Position numbers and translations under genes: made by a program
The notes under the pieces: generated by a model
Told to the model about the DNA's origin: nothing
Database searches by the model: none
The model's input: the letters and a program-made list of their open reading frames with translations, nothing else
Origin: Candidatus Altimarinota bacterium
GTDB taxonomy: Bacteria; Patescibacteriota; Gracilibacteria; BD1-5; UBA6164
Assembly (NCBI GenBank): GCA_027066455.1
Contig: JAMONT010000052.1
Span: 1 to 34,438, forward strand
Reading direction: 5' to 3'
DNA length: 34,438 nt
Part shown: in pieces, positions 26,741 through 34,438 of the stretch
Layout of the letters: each line of letters starts with the position of its first letter
How positions within the stretch are numbered: the first letter of the stretch is position 1

Positions 26741-28725
26741 ATCTACAAAAGTAGAAATTTAATATTGTGTTTAAATAGCTAACAAATAAAATACTGTAAG
26801 TTATCTACAAAAGTAGAAATTTAATATTGTGTTTAAATTTTCTTGCATAATTCTTTATTAGTTTCATCTACAAAAGTAGAAATTTAATATTGTGTTTAAA
26901 TGAGAGAATTTAATATAAATATATGTAAATCTACAAAAGTAGAAATTTAATATTGTGTTTAAATAAAAACATATAGAGGTTATAAGATTAATCTACAAAA
27001 GTAGAAATTTAATATTGTGTTTAAATTATAATTTTATAGGGACAATCAGTAAATCTACAAAAGTAGAAATTTAATATTGTGTTTAAATAAAAAAATAATG
27101 GTTATAATATTATACATCTACAAAAGTAGAAATTTAATATTGTGTTTAAATATAATTCTATGATTTCTGTATTGAGCTTATCTACAAAAGTAGAAATTTA
27201 ATATTGTGTTTAAATCAAGAAATAAAAGAAAATAATTTTGAATCTACAAAAGTAGAAATTTAATATTGTGTTTAAATAAAAAGACCTATTCGACGACTGG
27301 GAATTATCTACAAAAGTAGAAATTTAATATTGTGTTTAAATATGAAATTTTTTAAAGAAATTGCAATTATCTACAAAAGTAGAAATTTAATATTGTGTTT
27401 AAATAAGTTCAAACTTTTTTATCTCAATAAAATCTACAAAAGTAGAAATTTAATATTGTGTTTAAATCTCGTCTTTAGCAAGATAAGATTTAAGTATCTA
27501 CAAAAGTAGAAATTTAATATTGTGTTTAAATAAAAAGAATTAATTAAAATTTTCAAATCTACAAAAGTAGAAATTTAATATTGTGTTTAAATATATTTTT
27601 TAGGTTTATATCTATTTCTAATCTACAAAAGTAGAAATTTAATATTGTGTTTAAATTTTCTTTCTGCTTCTTTTTTTGATCTTATCTACAAAAGTAGAAA
27701 TTTAATATTGTGTTTAAATTAATTGGGATAAGTTCAATTAATACAGATCTACAAAAGTAGAAATTTAATATTGTGTTTAAATTAATTGGGATAAGTTCAA
27801 TTAATACAGATCTACAAAAGTAGAAATTTAATATTGTGTTTAAATTAATTGGGATAAGTTCAATTAATACAGATCTACAAAAGTAGAAATTTAATATTGT
27901 GTTTAAATATACAGATGATTTAAAAGCTATCCTTTATCTACAAAAGTAGAAATTTAATATTGTGTTTAAATATCTATTATTTCCCCATCAATAACAGTTA
28001 TCTACAAAAGTAGAAATTTAATATTGTGTTTAAATTTGCATAAAAATATTCCTGATGATGAATCTACAAAAGTAGAAATTTAATATTGTGTTTAAATAAA
28101 TTTCTTGGCTACATCTAGTTTGTAATCTACAAAAGTAGAAATTTAATATTGTGTTTAAATATGAACAAAATTCTATTCATTGATGATCTACAAAAGTAGA
28201 AATTTAATATTGTGTTTAAATAAAGAAATAGCTGATATTATAGCAAAATCTACAAAAGTAGAAATTTAATATTGTGTTTAAATATGGCTACATCATTACA
28301 AGGAGACAAAAATCTACAAAAGTAGAAATTTAATATTGTGTTTAAATAAAAATTAGTACAATAATTAATCTTTTATCTACAAAAGTAGAAATTTAATATT
28401 GTGTTTAAATATTAAAATATATTGTAGGAATCATTTTATCTACAAAAGTAGAAATTTAATATTGTGTTTAAATATTTTATTACAGTTTGATTTGTATGGA
28501 TATCTACAAAAGTAGAAATTTAATATTGTGTTTAAATCTGATTTAGATTTATAATCATAAATTAATCTACAAAAGTAGAAATTTAATATTGTGTTTAAAT
28601 AAAAAAGTAAGGTAAAAGAAATAGGAAATCTACAAAAGTAGAAATTTAATATTGTGTTTAAATAACACAGTCTTTACCTTGTTTGTCTTATCTACAAAAG
28701 TAGAAATTTAATATTGTGTTTAAAT
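26741..28725 (-). CRISPR. Type V-A (Cas12a-class) CRISPR array, 32 repeats, 31 spacers
   Basis: There are 32 copies of a 36-base repeat, highly conserved. On the minus strand the repeat begins ATTTAAACACAATATT and ends AATTTCTACTTTTGTAGAT. That 3' end is the Cas12a direct-repeat hairpin (TCTAC, TTTT, GTAGA), so crRNAs are read on the minus strand and the leader is on the right. I counted 31 spacers of 25-28 bases. Three consecutive spacers (27720-27870 region, repeating taattgggataagttcaatt) are identical. The array is directly downstream of cas1 and cas2, with the usual order of type V-A loci. The effector gene is not in the window. Confidence 0.97.
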
Positions 28726-29048
28726 AGCTGTTTTAGCTAGAATAAGGCCAAAAGATACAAATAAATTATCTTTCAAATTTATGACTTTTGGCTTGTCTAA
28801 CATAATCTTAAAAAATTAAGACTTAGGTTTGCAATTTTTTTTGCATTTTTATCAATTCTTCCTTATTTAAACACAATAAAAAAAGATTTTAATTTTTAAA
28901 CAAAACAATGAAATTTCCACCTTTAATAAAAAATTTTTATTAAAAGTTTTTTCAAGAGAATTTTAAAGAATAGTTTTAAAAAAAATAATTTATTTAAAAC
29001 TTTTACAAAACCATTGTATATTAAAAAGCTAAAAAATCAAAATTTTTT
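28726..29048. promoter_or_regulatory. CRISPR leader region
   Basis: This 323-bp non-coding stretch separates cas2 from the first (leader-proximal) repeat. Next to the repeat is a palindrome agct...agct (28726-28738), then a long hairpin with arms gccaaaag / cttttggc enclosing 28752-28793. A 14-base piece of the repeat lies further in, at about 28866-28879 (atttaaacacaata), in the opposite orientation to the array repeats on the plus strand. The stretch is AT-rich like a typical leader. I see no clear promoter, and no gene. Confidence 0.7.
28747..28797. repeat. Long imperfect inverted repeat in the CRISPR leader
   Basis: The arms gccaaaag (28752-28759) and cttttggc (28786-28793) enclose a partly paired inner region with aataaatt and aatttat. 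The hairpin would form in transcripts of either strand just upstream of the leader-proximal repeat, at the position where integration proteins act. Confidence 0.6.
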
Positions 29049-29327
29049 TTATAAAAATAAAATTTCCTCTTCCTCCATTGCTGGTTGTCCATATCTAATC
29101 ACCTTTTCACTATGTGCTTTTGAAATTGGAATTATTAAAATACTGTCAGCTCAAGAAAATTTTGGTGCAAAAGTCATTTCAATTTCTGTAATTAAAATAT
29201 TCAAAATTCTCTGAGAATTTTTTATTTCATAAACACTATATTGTAACATTCTTCCAAATTTTTTTAATAATCTAGAAAATTTAGCTCTAACTTTATCATC
29301 AGAAATATCATATGTAACTATTAACAT
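29049..29327 (-). CDS. cas2: CRISPR-associated endonuclease Cas2
   Basis: The frame encodes 92 residues from the ATG at 29327 to TAA at 29049-29051. The family start is clear: MLIVTYDISDDKVRAKFSRLLKKFGRMLQYSVYEI, given here as overlapping pieces MLIVTYDISDDKVR and FGRMLQYSVYEI. Asp7 is in the conserved strand, followed by the ferredoxin-like fold. Cas2 forms the adaptation complex with Cas1 and binds the new spacer DNA. It is 66 bases downstream of cas1, with a GC-rich palindrome in between, and 323 bases upstream of the array. Length is as expected, and only one TGA (in APKFSGADS) is used. Confidence 0.95.
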
Positions 29328-29354
29328 TTTTTTTAAATTAAAAAAAATAAATTA

Positions 29355-29391
29355 CTCCTTTCTCCCTTGGGGGAAAGGCTGGGATAGGGGG
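29355..29391. repeat. GC-rich palindrome between cas1 and cas2
   Basis: The stretch starts ctcctttctcccttggggga and ends ggataggggg, with a stem cctttctccc / gggggaaagg. It is one of at least five GC-rich palindromic elements in this window and lies in the short cas1-cas2 gap. It could act as a terminator or processing site between the two genes. Confidence 0.7.
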
Positions 29392-29393
29392 AA

Positions 29394-30353
29394 TTATATC
29401 TCAAACTTCGGAAATTCTTTTCTTCATTTCATAAAAAATTTATAATAATCTTTTATGAAAAAAAACATTTCTTTTTTATTATTCATAATTGCTTTCAAAA
29501 AAACCCCTGAATATTTTTTTGAATTCTGCCACGGTAAAATATATGCTCCATTTTGAAAACTAAAATCTTTAGGATTTATTTGCTTCAAATTATAAGCTTT
29601 CAACAATTCCCTGTCAATTATACACCTAAAAGGCTCCATCAAATCAAGGGCTAAACTTTTTCTAGAATACCAAGTTCTATGATAAACTCAATAATAATTA
29701 TCAAATCAATAAAGTCTCAAAAGTGCTTCAATAAAATGAAATAAATAAGTATATCAAATATCTAAAAGCAAATTTTGAATATCTCTTTTTGTCCTCGGTT
29801 CCCTTCTCTCCCATCAAATTGGTCAAAAATAATTTCCAAAAAATAATTTTGCCACATTTCATTCATAACCCAAAAGACTTTCATAATTTGTAGATTCAGG
29901 AATTTTTTTAATTATTTCTTTTATTTTTTCAATATCTCTTTTTATAAACCACTGCTTTTCTCTAATATTTTTAAGTAATTTTAACTGATTATTTGTTTTT
30001 AATAAAACTATATTTTTAGCTATTTCAAGCATTTCCTCTTCTGTTTTTTCATATTGTTTTTTTCTCAAAACAAAATTTCATTCAGTTTCATTTCAAATAA
30101 CTAAATAAGGTAAAAAATTTTTTTTTAGCAAAATTAAAGTAACTCAAAATTCTTGAAATTTTCTTATTAAAACACTTGTAATTGTAGTTTCTCAAATTAA
30201 AAAAATAGTAAATATTTTATATAAACTTACTTTATTTTTTATTTTTCAATTTTCTTTTATAACAAGATTTTCATTTTGAAAATTAATATTTTTTGCATCA
30301 AAACTTTCTATAAAAAGAATTTGTTTTTCATCAAAATCTGGAAATTGTAGCAT
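29394..30353 (-). CDS. cas1: CRISPR-associated endonuclease Cas1
   Basis: The frame encodes 319 residues, the usual length, from the ATG at 30353 to TAA at 29394-29396. Cas1 is the metal-dependent integrase of spacer acquisition, acting with Cas2. It has the N-terminal beta domain (about 1-90) and the helical domain with the metal ligands: Glu in LLGYEGNVAKLFFG, His in GVYHRTWYSRKSLALDLMEP and the acidic residue of LDLMEPFRCIID. Glycines, for example GYEG, include TGA codons. cas2 lies just downstream. The gap on the other side (30441-33711) holds the membrane and two-component genes, separating cas1 from cas4. Confidence 0.96.
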
Positions 30354-30440
30354 AATTTTTTTTTAGAAATATTTTTATTTTATCTAAATTAAATAACTTT
30401 TTAAGCTTTTTTTAAATTAATTTTTCAAGTTTTTAAAAAA

Positions 30441-30755
30441 TTAATTTTTAAGAATTTTTTTTATGTGAAATTTTATATCTCTTATTTTATGATTTAATAT
30501 TCTTTTTTTATTATAATTTTTTATTCAATATGTTATTCATTTTCTTATTTTTATAACATATTTTATTTTTTTTCAAGGAACTATAAATAAAATTCATAAA
30601 ACAAGCATTATAAGTCAAACAAAAAGTGATCAGGGGAAAATTGGTAATATAATAGGAATAATGGAAGTTATAATAAAAAAAATACCAAAAATAAACCTTA
30701 TTAAAAAAGGTATTTCAATATTTGTTCTCAAGAATTGAAAAATTTTGTATTCCAT
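30441..30755 (-). CDS. Small membrane protein (PGPGW-like)
   Basis: The frame encodes 104 residues from the ATG at 30755 to TAA at 30441-30443. Two membrane segments (about 17-40 and 45-65) contain PIFPGSLFVGLIMLVLGILFI, similar to the small PGPGW-type transmembrane proteins of unknown function. A basic, helical tail follows (residues 66-104). TGA codes the glycines in PGS, VGL, LGI and PGK, which supports real coding. It sits 87 bases upstream of cas1 on the same strand and belongs to the block that splits the cas genes. No known CRISPR role. Confidence 0.65.
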
Positions 30756-30948
30756 AAAAAGTTTTTTAAAAATTAATATTTCTTTAAATATTTTTTAGAT
30801 TTTATTTTATAAAAAATTATTTTTTTTTTATATTTTTTTTCAGTTTATTTTAAAATATTTTATTAATTACAATTTTATCATATATTTTTTATTTATGCAA
30901 CATTTTTTTATTTAATCAAATAATTTTATAAAATTTAAATACAAATAT

Positions 30949-31002
30949 TTGCATTTTTAGTTTTTTTCTTTAATATAAAAATTAGTTTTAATATAAAAAT
31001 TA
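30949..31002 (+). promoter_or_regulatory. Promoter and direct repeats upstream of the response regulator
   Basis: TTGCAT (30949-30954) and TAATAT (30971-30976) are 16 bases apart. The 16-base sequence tttaatataaaaatta occurs twice in direct orientation (30969-30984 and 30987-31002), 18 bases apart, just before the ATG at 31010. This could be an autoregulatory operator, but AT-rich background makes chance likely. Confidence 0.4.
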
Positions 31003-31009
31003 ATATTTT

Positions 31010-31672
31010 ATGAAAATACTTTTAGTAGAAGATAATAAGGAAATATCAAATAATATTTCAAAAATTTTAAGATTAAAGAATCCTAATTATGAAATTATTC
31101 AAGTTTTTGATGGTGAAGAAGCTGTTAAAAAATTTTTACTTGAAAAATTTGATTTTATTTTACTTGATTTAATGCTTCCAAAAATTGATTGAATAACTCT
31201 TTGTAAAAGATTTAGATTAAAATCAGAAATTCCAATAATTATAATGACTGCAAAATGACAAGATGATGATAAAATATTATGACTAGAATCAGGAGCTGAT
31301 GATTATATTGTAAAACCTTTTAAAGTAGAAGAATTATATTTAAGAATTTTAAGTTTAACAAAAAGATTAAATATAAAAAAAATAAAAAAAATATGAAATA
31401 TAGAAATAAATTTTTCAGATAAAATAATTAAAAAAAACTGAAAAAAAATTGAATTAACACTAAAAGAATTTCAAATATTTGATTTTATTTTTCACAAAGA
31501 AACTGTTTCAAGAACTCAAATTTTAGAAAAAATTTGGTGAGAAGAAAATTTATTTTCTAATGACAATAAATTAGATGTGAATATTTATTCTCTTAGAAAA
31601 AAATTATGAAAACATTTGATAAAAACTATCAAATGATATGGTTATTCTATAAATAAAAATTATGAAAAATAA
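31010..31672 (+). CDS. OmpR/PhoB-family response regulator
   Basis: The frame encodes 220 residues from the ATG at 31010 to TAA at 31670-31672. The receiver domain is complete: acidic pocket (LLVEDNKE), phospho-acceptor Asp53 (FDFILLDLMLPKIDG), Thr in IIIMTAKG and Lys in DDYIVKPF. The C-terminal winged helix is of OmpR type (LTLKEFQIFDFIF, then DVNIYSLRKKLG and IKGYGYSINKN). It should bind tandem direct repeats near promoters once phosphorylated by the kinase encoded downstream. The two genes overlap by 11 bases (kinase ATG at 31662), so they are translationally linked. TGA codes glycines in the conserved KIDG and IKGYG turns. Confidence 0.95.
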
Positions 31673-32939
31673 ATTTAAAACAAGTACAAGAATTTCTATT
31701 ATTTTTAGTTTATTTACTTTTTTTATAATTTGATTTTTACTTATTTTTTTAAATTTATATTTATTTTTTTCTTGGTATAATAGGGAAATTTTAGAAATCA
31801 AAGAAAACCATATTATAACTAATGCAATAAATATTTGATATAAAGAAATAATTTCTGATGAAATAAAAAATGATGATAATATTTTTTTAAAATGACTTTT
31901 AGAATTAGATCTTTTTGAAGAAAAAGAAGATGATTTAAAATGATATAAAAAAATTTTTTTTAATTTATATATTAAAAATAAAAATATTTTTCTTATTTAT
32001 AAAAAAGAAAATTGAAATTTTTATTCTCCATATAATGTTACAAAATATTACAATGATCAGTTACAAATAATTAAAATATGATTAATTTTATTAATTTTAT
32101 TTACATTAGTTTCATATATAATTTCTAAAAAATTATTTATTAAATTAGCTTTAAAAGATATTTTTTATATTTCAAAAGAATTAAAAAATATTAATTTAAA
32201 TAATATAAAAAAAATTAAATTAAATTTAGATAAAAATGATGAAATAAATATTATTTGAAATTCTTTAAATAATTTTTTAGAAATTATTGAAAAAAATAAT
32301 AAATCACTTAAACAGTTTAATTCTCAAATTGCTCATGAATTCAAAACTCCTCTTATGATAATTTCTTCAGAATTAGAATTTCTTGAATTAAAATGAGTTA
32401 AAAGTGAAAGTATGAAAAGAATAGAATTTCAAATTTCAAAATTAGATAGCCTATTAGAACATTTTTTACTTCTTACAAAAATTTGAAATTGAAAAAGTAT
32501 TGAAAAGAAAAATATAAATTTAAAAGAAATTATTAATAAAAATATTTTAGTTCTTAAAAAAATTTATTTAGAAAAAAATATTGCAATAAAAAATAATATA
32601 AATAGTAAAATAAATATAAATACTAATGAAGATTTTTTTGAAATTATTATTAAAAATATTTTAGATAATGCTTTTAAGTATAATAAAAATTCTTGAGAAA
32701 TAATAATATCAATAGAAAATTTTGATCCTTTGTGTTTAAAAATAAAAGATTATTGAATTTGAATAAAAAAAGAAAATATAAAAAAAATTTGGGATAATTT
32801 ATATAGAGAAAACCAATTCCAAAAGTGATATTGAGTCTGACTTAATTTAGTAAAAAAAATATGTGAAATTTTGAATTATGAAATAAAAGTAGAAAGTATT
32901 GAGTGAAATCAAACTACATTTTTATTAAAAATAAAATAA
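31662..32939 (+). CDS. Membrane sensor histidine kinase
   Basis: The frame encodes 425 residues from the ATG at 31662 to TAA at 32937-32939. Two membrane segments (about 10-40 and 140-165) flank a small extracytoplasmic sensor domain of about 100 residues, then a HAMP-like linker. The phospho-acceptor His is in QIAHEFKTPLMIISSELEF (near residue 225). The ATPase domain has the N box (IIIKNILDNAFKYNKNSGE), G1 (KDYGIGIKKENIKKIW) and G2 (GYGVGLNLVKKICEIL). TGA codes most of these glycines. It pairs with the response regulator whose gene it overlaps. The stimulus is unknown, but the adjacent PepSY-like protein may be part of it. Confidence 0.95.
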
Positions 32940-32950
32940 ATATAATTTGA

Positions 32951-32985
32951 AAATTCATTTTAAATTCATATTGAATATGTATAAT
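32951..32985 (+). promoter_or_regulatory. Response-regulator-type operator and promoter for the PepSY-like gene
   Basis: Two direct copies of AAATTCAT (32951-32958 and 32962-32969) start 11 bases apart, one helical turn. They end just upstream of a TATAAT (32980-32985) that lacks a good -35 at 17 bases (atttta). Tandem repeats one turn apart, covering the -35 of a promoter with poor -35, are typical of OmpR/PhoB-type activation. The likely regulator is the one encoded at 31010. Confidence 0.6.
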
Positions 32986-33033
32986 TATTTTATCTTTAAA
33001 AAAAGATATTTATATTATTTAATTAAAAATGTT

Positions 33034-33711
33034 ATGGAAACTAAAAAAATATTTACTATATTGTTAGCTACAATATTTATTTGAGCTACTAATATTACTT
33101 TTGCTGACAGAGATTATGATGATGATAGATATGAAAAAAATGATGATAAATATGAAAGAGATTATGATGAAAAATATATAAATCCAAGTAATTTATCAGA
33201 AAAAGTAAAAAATTATATATCTAAAAATTATAATTCTGAAATTATAAAAGCTAAGATTGATCATAATGAAATTGAAGTAAAATTAAAAAATGGTACAGAA
33301 GTAAAATTTTATTCTAATGGTACTTTTAAATATGCTGAAATAGATGATGATTATAAATATAAAAAATATGACAATAAATATAGACCTGTTGAGCCAAATA
33401 ATGGAATTGGTGATGGAGCTGAAAGTTTAGATGTTATTTTAAAGAAAGAAGAGAATAAAAAATTAAGAGCTTCATATAAAGCTAAATTTAAAGCAAAATT
33501 AGGTAATAGATTAGACAGTATTTCTAAAATAAAATTAGAAACAATTGTTAAAGTTATTGATAATAAAATTTTAGAATTAAAAGAAAGTACAACTAAAACA
33601 GAAGCAGAAAAAGAAAGACTTATTATTATTTATGATGCAATTAGAGATTTAATTACAGATAAAATTGCTGAATTAAATTCTGATAATATTTTAGAAGATT
33701 TACTAAAATAG
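33034..33711 (+). CDS. Secreted PepSY-like protein
   Basis: The frame encodes 225 residues from the ATG at 33034 to TAG at 33709-33711. The signal peptide KKIFTILLATIFIGATNITFA is followed by a highly acidic Asp/Tyr/Arg-rich segment (about 25-50), then a PepSY-like (DUF2874-type) unit: LSEKVKNYISKNYNSEIIKA, KIDHNEIEVKLKNGTEVKFY and FKYAEID. The C-terminal 90 residues are helical and charged. PepSY-type proteins often accompany two-component systems in the same operon and act in the periplasm. An operator-like promoter lies upstream. Single TGA codons are used as glycine (for example in the signal peptide). It may be the main target of the system. Confidence 0.72.
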
Positions 33712-33733
33712 TAAAAATATAAGGTTTCAAAAT

Positions 33734-33766
33734 AAAAAATCTAGATTTAAAATTTCTAGATTTTTT
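33734..33766. terminator. Shared terminator between the PepSY-like gene and cas4
   Basis: A 12-bp stem (33734-33745 with 33755-33766) is bounded by an A-run and a T-run. It lies between the PepSY-like stop (33711) and the cas4 stop (33767), so it can end transcription from both sides. Confidence 0.88.
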
Positions 33767-34372
33767 TTAATCAAATAATTTTAATTGAGGATAAACTTCT
33801 CAAATATAATAATCACAAAGTTCTCTATAAATGCATTTTAAGCATTTTTGTGTATTTTGCCTAAAATTTTTTTGTAATAAATCAAAATTTTTATATTCTT
33901 TTAAAATTTTTTGAAATTTCAATAATTGCATATCATTTGGCTTATAAATTCTATATTTTTTATTATCTTTTACTGAATAAATCCACAAACTTTGTACATT
34001 ATATCACATTTCTTGCAGACAAAACATTTGTCACCAAAGTTGATATTTTTGTCATAAATAAATTTTTGGTTTTCATTCTTTATCTAAAAAAATTTTAGTT
34101 TTTCTTTCAATTAATTCTTCAGTTTTTGTATTAAAAATATCTATTTTTCAGGCAATTTGGTAAAATTCTGAGTAAACTGACATTGCTTGTAAAATATGTT
34201 TTGAGCTTGAATAAGTTTTATTATCTACTTTTTCGTGAATTTTAGTTCCCTCTTTTTGGGCTTTTTCCTGATAAATATTTTTTTCATAACTATCATAAAG
34301 TGTATGATAATAAATTGATTTTGGGCAAAAAATAAAATCATTGAGAGTTGAGAGTTTGATATAGTTTTCCAT
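33767..34372 (-). CDS. cas4: CRISPR-associated exonuclease Cas4
   Basis: The frame encodes 201 residues from the ATG at 34372 to TAA at 33767-33769. Cas4 trims and selects PAM-bearing prespacers for Cas1-Cas2. The Fe-S cysteines are in place: Cys16 (DFIFCPKSIYYHTLYDS) and Cys177, Cys180 and Cys186 (QKCLKCIYRELCDYY). The RecB-like nuclease motifs are GKIDIF, EELIERKTKIF and YQLWGQMFCLQEMGYNV. Glycines in GKID and YQLWGQ are TGA-coded. It is separated from cas1 by 3.4 kb, the two-component cassette in between being on the opposite strand. A terminator-like stem lies just upstream (34388-34422), so it may be transcribed independently. Confidence 0.95.
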
Positions 34373-34387
34373 AATTTTTAGTGTAAA

Positions 34388-34422
34388 AAAATATGATACT
34401 TTTTTAGTGTATCATATTTTTT
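34388..34422. terminator. Bidirectional stem-loop upstream of cas4
   Basis: The arms aaaaaatatgatac and gtatcatatttttt form a near-perfect stem with A and T runs outside. It sits 15 to 50 bases upstream of the cas4 start, where the next gene (beyond the window edge) would end, so it probably terminates that gene's transcript. Confidence 0.75.
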
Positions 34423-34438
34423 TGGTTTTTGGAAATTA

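Noticed and set aside
29014-29214. Plus-strand open frame over cas2
   Set aside because: It is antisense to cas2, which has clear family motifs.
23-34438. tRNA or rRNA genes
   Set aside because: None with the invariant features (T-loop GTTCGAATC-type, acceptor pairing) was seen on either strand. The T-box GGTTCC-like stretch at 7376-7381 is part of the riboswitch.

Overview
The window is very AT-rich and its genes are readable only if UGA codes for glycine. In TypA, MurC, thymidylate kinase, GlyRS, HrcA, the sensor kinase and Cas4, in-frame TGA falls where the family has an invariant glycine (for example both glycines of the MurC P-loop SGTHGKST). Every intact gene ends in TAA or TAG. This is genetic code 25, known from the candidate phyla Absconditabacteria (SR1) and Gracilibacteria (BD1-5). 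With the strong AT bias and the cell-wall gene content, an Absconditabacteria-like, host-associated or predatory CPR bacterium is the best guess. No rRNA or tRNA was seen, so the phylum is inferred.

Layout. 1-2821 (-): a partial gene, a small membrane protein and short secreted or lipoprotein-like genes of unknown role. 2896-7296 (-): glycyl-tRNA synthetase, a MazF/PemK-like protein, an isochorismatase-family hydrolase, a membrane-anchored lipoprotein and an aldo/keto reductase. The reductase is preceded by a compact T-box riboswitch (about 7320-7492). A small ncRNA with a near-consensus promoter lies opposite the glyRS leader. 7541-10150 (-): typA and tmk. 10315-15070 (+): a glycosyltransferase, a short HrcA, a VKOR, a double zinc-ribbon protein, a secreted protein and an AI-2E-family permease. 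15081-20507 (-): murC, a fused membrane/spermidine-synthase-like protein, a lysozyme-fold secreted protein and dnaN. 20911-22977 (+): a large secreted M23 peptidase with SLH-like C-terminal segments. 23026-25477 (-): a Cys-rich secreted protein with a Kazal-like motif, and an HD-domain protein. 25588-25992 (+): a DoxX-like membrane protein that hardly uses UGA.

The right third is a type V-A (Cas12a-class) CRISPR locus read on the minus strand. It holds an array of 32 repeats and 31 spacers (26741-28725), its leader, cas2, cas1 and, beyond an interruption, cas4. The interruption (30441-33711) is a small membrane protein plus a divergent two-component system with a PepSY-like secreted protein. 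The effector gene is not in the window. If present it should lie beyond the right edge.

Two themes cut across the window. First, short GC-rich palindromic repeats stand out against the AT-rich background. Two lie inside reading frames as in-frame inserts (M23 peptidase, lysozyme-fold protein), one supplies the dnaN stop codon, one lies between cas1 and cas2, and one is flanked by 28-bp direct repeats. Second, translation starts share an A-rich stretch ending in ATATT just before ATG instead of a Shine-Dalgarno sequence, and many genes share stem-loop terminators at convergent ends.
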